A stretch of DNA of 64,000 nt from an uncultured Oscillospiraceae bacterium (lineage in GTDB: Bacteria; Bacillota; Clostridia; Oscillospirales; Oscillospiraceae): positions 1-64,000 of the forward strand of contig CAKTNP010000007.1 of assembly GCA_934589155.1 (NCBI GenBank). The letters run 5' to 3'. The translations under genes and the position numbers were made by a program. Positions 57,927 to 64,000 of this stretch are shown one piece after another. The notes beneath the pieces were generated by a model that was given only the letters and a program-made list of their open reading frames with translations, did no database searches and had not been told where the DNA came from. Numbering within the stretch: position 1 is the stretch's first letter; each line of letters starts with the position of its first letter.

Positions 57927-58468
57927 AGCTGATGATCGCCTCGGACATCCACGGTTCCGCCTATTACTGCCGGGCCCTGCTGGAGGCCTTCCGGCGGGAG
58001 GGGGCGGAGAAGCTCCTGCTGCTGGGTGACATTCTCTACCACGGCCCCAGGAACGACCTGCCCCGGGACTATGCCCCCAAGGAGGTCATTGCCATGCTGA
58101 ATCCCCTGAAGGAAAGAATTTACTGCGTCCGGGGCAACTGCGACACCGAGGTGGATCAGATGGTGCTGGACTTTCCCATCCTGGCGGATTACGGGGTCCT
58201 GTCCTGGGAGGGGCGGTGGCTCTATGTGACCCACGGCCACAAGTATAACCGGAAGGAGCCCATGGCCCTGGCCCCCGGGGACATTCTGCTCCACGGTCAC
58301 ACCCACGTACCGGCATGGGAAGATTTCGGAGACGGGAACCGGTACTGGAATCCCGGCTCCGTTTCCATCCCCAAAGAGGGCAGCGCCCACGGCTATATGA
58401 CCCTGGATGGCAGCACCGCTTTGTGGAAAAATTTGGAAGGCGAAGCATACCACAGGGAGACTGTGTAA
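57923..58468 (+). CDS. yfcE: YfcE/MJ0936-family metallophosphodiesterase
   Basis: 181 residues. Calcineurin-type motifs: ASDIHGSAYY, LLLGDILYHGP, VRGNCDTE, THGHKYN and LLHGHTHVP, with the final NPGSVSIPK. E. coli YfcE is a phosphodiesterase of this size. It is co-translated with the HD hydrolase. Confidence 0.92.
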   Translation: MKLMIASDIHGSAYYCRALLEAFRREGAEKLLLLGDILYHGPRNDLPRDYAPKEVIAMLNPLKERIYCVRGNCDTEVDQMVLDFPILADYGVLSWEGRWLYVTHGHKYNRKEPMALAPGDILLHGHTHVPAWEDFGDGNRYWNPGSVSIPKEGSAHGYMTLDGSTALWKNLEGEAYHRETV

Positions 58469-58474
58469 CGAGAA

Positions 58475-58505
58475 GTCCCCCGGAAAAGCAACGCTTTTCC
58501 GGGGG
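58475..58505. terminator. Hairpin between convergent genes
   Basis: TCCCCCGGAAAAGC pairs perfectly with GCTTTTCCGGGGGA. T runs are short on both sides, so strength is uncertain. Confidence 0.7.
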
Positions 58506-58514
58506 ATTGTATAT

Positions 58515-59117
58515 TCAGCTTTCCTGGATCTGGGTAAATTCCCAGGCTCCCAGCATGGCCACCGCCAGGCGGCTGCCGCAGTAGGGGCACTCGGTCTGGC
58601 CGAAGCCGATGGCGCCGCCGCAGTGGGGGCAGCTGGCCGCCGTCTCCGGAGCGCCGCCCTGACCCTGGAGCACGTAGGAATAGCTCAGGTCATAGCGCTT
58701 CTGGACCTTTCGGCCGTTTTCCAGATATTCCGCCGCGGCCTGCATGACAATGGTCTTTTGGGACAGGGACCGGAGATAGCGGAACAGGACGATATTGTGG
58801 ATCCGCAGCCCTCCCTTATCGGAAAGATGCTGCCGGAGGGCGTCTCTTCCGTAGCTTTTCGCCAGGTTAATGTCAAAATCCGGGAAATCCCGAAGGATTT
58901 GAGGCAGCAGAATGGAGTCACAGCCGCTTAAGGATCGGGGCGTGGTTTCCGCCTCGGTCTCTACGGATTTGAACCCCGCCACCAGGTCCGGCGTGCCGAA
59001 GGCGGTCTGCGAAAAATCCCGTACCTTTTGCCGGACCTTGAAATACACAAAGAGGCCTACGGCGGCGACCCCCAGAAAAACTGCAAAAAATATGATCCAA
59101 CCGCGATCCATGGACAT
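58515..59117 (-). CDS. Membrane-anchored zinc-ribbon protein with Tim44-like region
   Basis: 200 residues. One N-terminal helix (WIIFFAVFLGVAAVGLFVYF) is followed by LPQILRDFPDFDINLAKSYG, which resembles Tim44-like domains, and then YDLSYSYVLQGQ. A C-terminal zinc ribbon has CPHC and CPYC. Function unknown. Single-gene unit. Confidence 0.78.
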   Translation of the reverse strand: MSMDRGWIIFFAVFLGVAAVGLFVYFKVRQKVRDFSQTAFGTPDLVAGFKSVETEAETTPRSLSGCDSILLPQILRDFPDFDINLAKSYGRDALRQHLSDKGGLRIHNIVLFRYLRSLSQKTIVMQAAAEYLENGRKVQKRYDLSYSYVLQGQGGAPETAASCPHCGGAIGFGQTECPYCGSRLAVAMLGAWEFTQIQES

Positions 59118-59232
59118 CTCCTCCCGCCCCTATTCTACACGATGGAGGGGCGGGACGCAAGAGGCAAAAGACCCGCTTGCGCCCGGGGGAGAAGTCTGCT
59201 AAAATGGGAGAAAAATAGGGGAGATGAGGGAA

Positions 59233-60003
59233 ATGAATCTGCGCAATCTGCCGGTGGCGGTATTCGACTCCGGCGTCGGCGGGATCAGCGTACTGCGGGA
59301 GTTGACGCACCGAATGCCTCGGGAGAAGTTTCTGTATTTCGGCGACTGCGCTAACGCGCCCTACGGCACCAAAACCACGGAGCGCGTCCGGGAGTTGACC
59401 TGCCGGGCAGTGGAGGATCTGCTGACCCAGGGGGTCAAGGCCGTGGTGGTGGCCTGCAACACCGCCACCAGCGCCGCCATTGAGGACCTGCGCCGGGCCC
59501 ATCCGGACACCATTCTTGTGGGTATCGAACCGGCTCTGAAGCTGGCGGCGGAGCGGCACCCCCGGGGAAAGATCCTGGTCATGGCCACGGACGTGACCCT
59601 GCGGGAGGAAAAATTCCGGGAACTCATGGCCCGGTTTTCCGGTTCCCACCCGGTGGAAGGCATTCATTGCCCGGGCCTTGTGGAGCGAATCGAAGGGGGG
59701 CAGCTGGAAGGCCCGGAGATGGAGGATTACCTCCGCTCTCTGCTGGTGCCCCACCTGACCGGGGACACGGCGGCTGTGGTCCTGGGCTGCACCCACTATC
59801 CCTTTGCGGCCCCGGCCCTGCGGCGGGTCCTGGGGGAGAGCATCGACCTCATCGACGGCGGCGAGGGAACGGCCCGAGAGACGGAGCGCCGTTTGGCCGC
59901 CGCCGGGCTCCTGCGGGAGTCGGGAGACGGAGAGGTCATGTTCCGGAGCAGCGACAATAGAGCGCAGACCCTGTCGCTCATGGAGCACCTGTTGGAGAGT
60001 TAG
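59233..60003 (+). CDS. murI: Glutamate racemase
   Basis: 256 residues from ATG 59233, nine bases after GGGGAG; ATG 59224 is too close. VAVFDSGVGGISVL, GDCANAPYG, VACNTATSAA (catalytic Cys) and LGCTHYPF (second Cys) are intact. It makes D-glutamate for peptidoglycan. An acetyltransferase gene follows after 11 bp. Confidence 0.96.
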   Translation: MNLRNLPVAVFDSGVGGISVLRELTHRMPREKFLYFGDCANAPYGTKTTERVRELTCRAVEDLLTQGVKAVVVACNTATSAAIEDLRRAHPDTILVGIEPALKLAAERHPRGKILVMATDVTLREEKFRELMARFSGSHPVEGIHCPGLVERIEGGQLEGPEMEDYLRSLLVPHLTGDTAAVVLGCTHYPFAAPALRRVLGESIDLIDGGEGTARETERRLAAAGLLRESGDGEVMFRSSDNRAQTLSLMEHLLES

Positions 60004-60014
60004 GAGGCATTTTT

Positions 60015-60626
60015 ATGGCAATGAAGGACAAAATGCACACCGAGGAATTGTACTTGCCCGGGGATCCGGAAATCCTGGAGGATCAGTTTCGGCGGCTGGA
60101 CCTGTTATATGAATTTAACCATACCCGGCCATCGGACCTGAAGCGGAAGACGGAGCTGCTGCGGGAGATGTTTGCGGAGGTAGGGGAGGGCTGTTATATT
60201 GAGACGCCCTTCTTTGCCAACTTCGGCGGCGGCCATGTGCACTTCGGCAAGTGCATCTACGGAAATTTCAACCTGACTCTGGTGGACGACACCCATATTT
60301 ATGTGGGGGATTACACCATGTTCGGCCCCAATGTGACGGTGGCCACGGCGGGGCACCCCATTCTGCCGGAGCTGCGGGAGAAGCAGTATCAGTATAACGC
60401 ACCGGTACACATCGGCCGGTGCTGCTGGATCGGCGCCGGGGCCATTATCCTGCCCGGGGTCACCATCGGAGACAATGTGGTGGTAGGCGCCGGCAGCGTG
60501 GTGACGAAGGATTTGCCCTCCGATGTGGTGGCGGTGGGCAATCCCTGCCGGGTACTGCGGCCGGTAGGTCCTCGGGACCGGGAATACTATTTCAAAGAAC
60601 GAAAGATCCCGGAGGATCTGGAATAA
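60015..60626 (+). CDS. Maltose/galactoside O-acetyltransferase family protein
   Basis: 203 residues. The N-terminal Mac domain (LYEFNHTRPSDLKRKTELLR) and left-handed beta-helix hexapeptides (IHFGK-type, then WIGAGAIILPGVTIGDNVVV) are typical of Maa/LacA. The catalytic histidine lies in ATAGHPI. It would acetylate a sugar using acetyl-CoA. Co-transcribed with murI. Confidence 0.93.
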   Translation: MAMKDKMHTEELYLPGDPEILEDQFRRLDLLYEFNHTRPSDLKRKTELLREMFAEVGEGCYIETPFFANFGGGHVHFGKCIYGNFNLTLVDDTHIYVGDYTMFGPNVTVATAGHPILPELREKQYQYNAPVHIGRCCWIGAGAIILPGVTIGDNVVVGAGSVVTKDLPSDVVAVGNPCRVLRPVGPRDREYYFKERKIPEDLE

Positions 60627-60630
60627 CGAG

Positions 60631-60667
60631 CAAGGGCCCCGGCAGAGTTTCTGCCGGGGCCCTTGGC
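60631..60667. terminator. Bidirectional terminator hairpin
   Basis: CAAGGGCCCCGGCAGA pairs with TCTGCCGGGGCCCTTG. It lies between the convergent acetyltransferase and ldh genes. T runs are weak. Confidence 0.75.
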
Positions 60668-60678
60668 GGTAGTTTCGC

Positions 60679-61623
60679 TTACAGATCCAGGGTTTTGATG
60701 ACTTCCCGCATCTGGGCGGCGGAGGCCTGGAGCGCCGCATTCTCGGACTCGCTCAGGGGGATCTCCAGCACCTTTTCCACACCGTTTTTGCCCACGATGG
60801 AGGGCACGCTGAGGGCCAGGTTGCTGAGCCCGTACTGCCCGGCCAGGGCCACGGACACGGGGAGAATGGAGTGCTCGTCCTTCACGATGCACTCGGCAAT
60901 GCGGCCCACGGCCATGGCGATGCCGTAGTAGGTGGCGGACTTCCGGGAGATGATCTCATAGGCGCTGTCCCGGACGCTCTCATAGATCTTCTGCATCTCG
61001 GCGTCGTGGTCCTCGCCGCCCTGCAGATGGCAGTACCGGTTCAGGTCGATGCCGGAGACGTTGGCGCTGCTCCACACGGGCAGCTCGCTGTCGCCGTGCT
61101 CGCCGATGATAAAGGCGTGGACGTTTCGGTTGTCCACCTGGAGGTGGCGGCCCAGCTGGTGCTTTAACCGGGCGGTGTCCAGCACCGTGCCGGAGCCGAA
61201 GACCCGGTGGGCGGGATACCCGGAGATCCGCTGGGCGGCGTAGGTCAGCACGTCCACGGGGTTGGATACGATCATGAGGATGCCCTCAAAGGGCAGGGCC
61301 GTGATCTGGGGCAGGATGCTCTTCAGAATGGCGATGTTCTTGCCGATCAGGTCCAGTCGGGTCTCGCCGGGCTTCTGGTTGGCACCGGCGGTGACGATGA
61401 TGAGGGCGGCGTCGGCGGCGTCGGCATAGGTGCCGGCGGTGATCTCCATGGGGGCGGTGTAGGGCAGACCGTCGCTGAGGTCCATGGCCTCGCCCTCGGC
61501 CTTGGCGCGGTTCACGTCGATGAGGACCATTTCGGAAAACAGCTTGCGCTGCATGAGACTGAAAGCAATGGAGGCGCCAACGAAGCCGCAGCCGACAATG
61601 GCGACTTTTCTGGGATTCATCAT
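60679..61623 (-). CDS. ldh: L-lactate dehydrogenase
   Basis: 314 residues. NAD-binding VAIVGCGFVGASIAF, substrate loop AGANQKPGETRLDL (Gln marks lactate rather than malate specificity), and catalytic IIGEHGDSELPVWS are present. It reduces pyruvate to L-lactate in fermentation. ATG 61623 or 61620 could start it. Single-gene unit, divergent from the murQ fusion. Confidence 0.95.
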   Translation of the reverse strand: MMNPRKVAIVGCGFVGASIAFSLMQRKLFSEMVLIDVNRAKAEGEAMDLSDGLPYTAPMEITAGTYADAADAALIIVTAGANQKPGETRLDLIGKNIAILKSILPQITALPFEGILMIVSNPVDVLTYAAQRISGYPAHRVFGSGTVLDTARLKHQLGRHLQVDNRNVHAFIIGEHGDSELPVWSSANVSGIDLNRYCHLQGGEDHDAEMQKIYESVRDSAYEIISRKSATYYGIAMAVGRIAECIVKDEHSILPVSVALAGQYGLSNLALSVPSIVGKNGVEKVLEIPLSESENAALQASAAQMREVIKTLDL

Positions 61624-61723
61624 AGTACAAGACTCCTTTTCAGAGTGGATTCCGGGATCATTTACCCGTCTATAAGTGTAACACGCCGGGCGAAAGTGTC
61701 AAGGCCGAAAAATGAAATACCCC

Positions 61724-61752
61724 ATGACATTTTTGACATAGTATGATAGAAT
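61724..61752 (+). promoter_or_regulatory. Sigma-A-type promoter of the muramate salvage genes
   Basis: ATGACA (61724-61729), 17-base spacer, TAGAAT (61747-61752), 30 bases before the GTG start. A better -35 match (TTGACA at 61733) is too close to the -10. Confidence 0.55.
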
Positions 61753-61782
61753 ACAGGAGAATCCAACAAGGAGGTGCTTTGC

Positions 61783-63627
61783 GTGGGAGAAGTTATTGAG
61801 CTGAAAGGCTTGACCACGGAGCAGAGAAACGAGAAAACCATGGGCCTGGACCGGATGAGCCCCTTGGAGATCGTTTCCGTTATGAATGAAGAAGACGAAA
61901 ATGTCATAAAGGGCGTCCGGCGGGCCCTGCCGGAGATCGCGAAGGCGGCGTCCTGGGCCACGGAGGCCCTGTCCTCCGGCGGGCGGCTCATCTACATGGG
62001 TGCCGGTACCAGCGGCCGCCTGGGCGTTCTGGACGCCGTGGAGTGCCCCCCGACCTTCGGCACGGAGCCGGAGCAGGTGGTGGGCCTCATTGCCGGCGGC
62101 GATAAGGCCTTTCTGCGGGCAGTAGAGGGCGCCGAGGACAGCATGGACCTGGGCCGCCAGGACCTGGTGGATCTGAAGCTGCAGAGAAACGACCTGGTGG
62201 TGGGCATTGCCGCCAGCGGCCGGACCCCTTATGTGATCGGGGGCCTGCGCTACGCCGGGCAGGTGGGCTGCCGCCGGGTGTCCATCGCCTGCAACCATGG
62301 CAGCGCCGTGGCCAGGGAGGCGGACTGCGCCATTGAGGTGGTCTCCGGCCCCGAGGTCCTTACCGGTTCCACCCGGCTGAAATCCGGCACCGCTCAGAAG
62401 ATGGTGCTGAACATGATCTCCACCACCGCCATGGTGGGCCTGGGCAAGGCCTACGAGAATCTGATGGTGGATGTGCAGCAGACCAACCAGAAGCTGGTGA
62501 CCCGGGCGGAGAATATGGTCATGACCGCAGCCCGCTGCGACCGGGAAACGGCCCGGAAGGCTTTGCGGGAGGGCAAGGGCTCTGCCAAGACGGCCATTGC
62601 CATGCTGCTTATGAACTGCTCTGCCCAGGAGGCCGAAGACCGGCTTCGGGCCTCTGGCGGCAAGATCCGGGGCGCCTTGCGGGCCGAGTCCAAGGCCGAG
62701 GCTAAGGGCCCCTATTTCATGGCCATGGACGGCGGCGGTACCGCCACCATCGTGTACATTGCCTCTGCCCAGGGGGAGGTCCTGCATCGGCTCACCGGCG
62801 GCCCTATGAACCCCAACGGGGCGGCCTCCGCTTCCGTGCGCCACACCCTGGAGGATATTTTCACCCAGGCCGCCGCCTTGGGCTACGGTCCTGAGACCTG
62901 CCTGGGCGTGGGCCTGGGGGTGGCCGGCATCGGCAATCCGGAGGTCCGGGGCTTTTTGGAGGAGATCTTCCGGAACGCAGGCTTCACCTGCACCCTGGGC
63001 TTCTGGGGAGATCAGGAGACGGCGCTGGCCGCCAACATCGCCCCGGGCCGGCCCGGCGCAATTTTGATCGCCGGCACCGGCTCCATCTGCGTGGGACGGG
63101 AGGAAAACGGCAGCCTGGTCCGCACCGGCGGCTTCGGCAGTATTATGGACGACGGCGGCAGCGGTTATGCCATCGCCCGGGACGGCCTTTCTGCCATTGT
63201 CCGGGCGGAGGACGGCCGAGGCCCCAAGACCGTTCTGCGGGACCTGGTCTTGAAGGAGCTGGGCCTTGCCGACATGGGCGGCCTGCTGAAATATCTGTAT
63301 GCCCCCGAGCGGACCAAGGGTGAGATCGCGGCCCTGGCCAAGCTGGTATCCCAGGCGGCGGACCAGGGGGACGAGGCATCCCTGAAGATCCTGGAGCAGG
63401 CGGCCCGGGACCTTCAGGGCCTGGCAAAGCCCATTCTTGCCAAACTGCCCCAGGGGGCCAAGCTCCTGTACAGCGGCAGCGTTTTGAAGAAGAACGAGAA
63501 GATCCGGACCCGGACCCTGGAGCTGCTGCGGGAGGATTTCCCGGCGGTGGACTGGGAAGAGGCCAAGGCAGAGGCAGCCCTGGGCGCCCTGCGCCTGATC
63601 CGGAGCAAGCGGGAGGCAGAGGCATGA
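61783..63627 (+). CDS. murQ: MurQ etherase fused to a BadF-type N-acetylmuramate/glucosamine kinase
   Basis: 614 residues from GTG 61783 with AAGGAGG eight bases upstream. Residues 1-300 are N-acetylmuramic acid 6-phosphate etherase: LIYMGAGTSGRLGVLDAVEC, GIAASGRTPYVIGGL and GPEVLTGSTRLKSGTAQK. Residues 305-614 are a BadF/BadG-type sugar kinase: MAMDGGGTATIVYIA, GPMNPNGAA, and LIAGTGSICVG. Length is the sum of two full enzymes. One chain could phosphorylate MurNAc and then cleave its lactyl ether to GlcNAc-6-phosphate and D-lactate. It overlaps namZ by four bases. Confidence 0.92.
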   Translation: MGEVIELKGLTTEQRNEKTMGLDRMSPLEIVSVMNEEDENVIKGVRRALPEIAKAASWATEALSSGGRLIYMGAGTSGRLGVLDAVECPPTFGTEPEQVVGLIAGGDKAFLRAVEGAEDSMDLGRQDLVDLKLQRNDLVVGIAASGRTPYVIGGLRYAGQVGCRRVSIACNHGSAVAREADCAIEVVSGPEVLTGSTRLKSGTAQKMVLNMISTTAMVGLGKAYENLMVDVQQTNQKLVTRAENMVMTAARCDRETARKALREGKGSAKTAIAMLLMNCSAQEAEDRLRASGGKIRGALRAESKAEAKGPYFMAMDGGGTATIVYIASAQGEVLHRLTGGPMNPNGAASASVRHTLEDIFTQAAALGYGPETCLGVGLGVAGIGNPEVRGFLEEIFRNAGFTCTLGFWGDQETALAANIAPGRPGAILIAGTGSICVGREENGSLVRTGGFGSIMDDGGSGYAIARDGLSAIVRAEDGRGPKTVLRDLVLKELGLADMGGLLKYLYAPERTKGEIAALAKLVSQAADQGDEASLKILEQAARDLQGLAKPILAKLPQGAKLLYSGSVLKKNEKIRTRTLELLREDFPAVDWEEAKAEAALGALRLIRSKREAEA

Positions 63628-64000
63628 TTCAGTGCGGAATCGACCGGATCCGGGAATATGACCGAGTGTTCCGGGGCAAGCGGCTGGGCCTTATCACCTC
63701 CGCCTCCGGCGTGGACCGGAGCCTGACCTCCACGGTGGACCGGCTGGCGGAATGCTATGACCTGGCGGCCCTGTTCAGCCCGGAGCACGGCCTCCGGGGC
63801 AATGTGGAGGCCGGCGGCAATGTGGACACCTACCGGGATCCCGACACCGGGGTCATGGTATACAGCCTCTACGGCCAGGCGGGCCGGAAGCTGAGCCCGG
63901 AGCGGCTCCGGGAGGTGGACGCCGTAGTATATGACATCCAGGACCTGGGCGTCCGGTATTATACCTTTATCTCCACCATGTACTATGCCATGCAGTCCTG
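63624..64000 (+). CDS. namZ: NamZ-like exo-beta-N-acetylmuramidase (DUF1343), 3' end outside window
   Basis: The first 125 residues are present. RLGLITSASGVDRSLTSTVD, LFSPEHGLRGNVEAGGNVDT, VYSLYGQAGRKLSPE and YDIQDLGVRYYTFISTM match the N-terminal half of DUF1343/NamZ proteins, which are about 390-400 residues. No signal peptide is seen, so it may act on imported muropeptides inside the cell. NamZ releases terminal MurNAc, the substrate of the upstream fusion. Confidence 0.88.
   Translation, partial: MIQCGIDRIREYDRVFRGKRLGLITSASGVDRSLTSTVDRLAECYDLAALFSPEHGLRGNVEAGGNVDTYRDPDTGVMVYSLYGQAGRKLSPERLREVDAVVYDIQDLGVRYYTFISTMYYAMQS

Overview
The window (about 60% G+C) reads as chromosome of an anaerobic, spore-forming Clostridia bacterium. 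An Oscillospiraceae-type gut organism (Flavonifractor, Lawsonibacter or Dysosmobacter relatives) is the best guess. The grounds are spoIVA, hprK, a DUF3793 gene beside a flavodoxin, zinc-ribbon forms of L28 and L32, and a Firmicute CpsB/CpsC/CpsD-type capsule control module. The genus is an inference from gene content only. No transposase, rRNA operon or CRISPR array was seen.

1-1257: the left edge ends in the 3' half of a tRNA-Arg(CCT) gene with its terminator. The bases before it cannot form the 5' half, so this is probably the outer attachment site of an integrated element lying to the left. A frameshifted small membrane-protein gene and about 620 bp of mostly non-coding DNA follow, ending in a sigma-A-type promoter.

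1258-23881: a surface polysaccharide locus, all on the plus strand. It holds five GT4-type glycosyltransferases, a Wzy-like polymerase, a Wzx flippase, the CapE-CapF-CapG set for UDP-N-acetyl-L-fucosamine, and a CpsB phosphatase, CpsC chain-length protein and CpsD tyrosine kinase at the 3' end. Three members are unusual: an 1876-residue secreted protein with a phosphodiester glycosidase domain and leucine-rich repeats, a protein with motifs of an atypical (PI3K/Fam20-like) kinase, and a membrane-anchored protein with an internally duplicated domain. No initiating phosphoglycosyl transferase is present.

24014-37598: housekeeping and accessory genes: rpmB, hprK, a LysR regulator, a DUF3793-flavodoxin-small membrane protein operon with two palindromic operator candidates, spoIVA, a four-gene MacB-type ABC export operon with two adaptor subunits, and two secreted lipoproteins (DUF4430 and GH18).

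37820-52000: alr-cobU-like-histidine phosphatase operon, a PyrF-like protein lacking the catalytic motif, a four-cluster ferredoxin, an EamA transporter, pepF, a lone phage-tail-fibre-like protein fused to a tyrosine phosphatase, and the polyamine importer potABCD.

52207-64000: RluA-family pseudouridine synthase, a core block yceD-rpmF / der-plsY-gpsA, HD hydrolase and YfcE phosphodiesterase, a zinc-ribbon membrane protein, murI and a sugar acetyltransferase, ldh, and a peptidoglycan-salvage pair: a MurQ etherase fused to a BadF-type sugar kinase, followed by namZ, which is cut by the window end.

Starts were chosen by ribosome-binding-site spacing and family length. All functions are assigned by reading motifs, without database searches.
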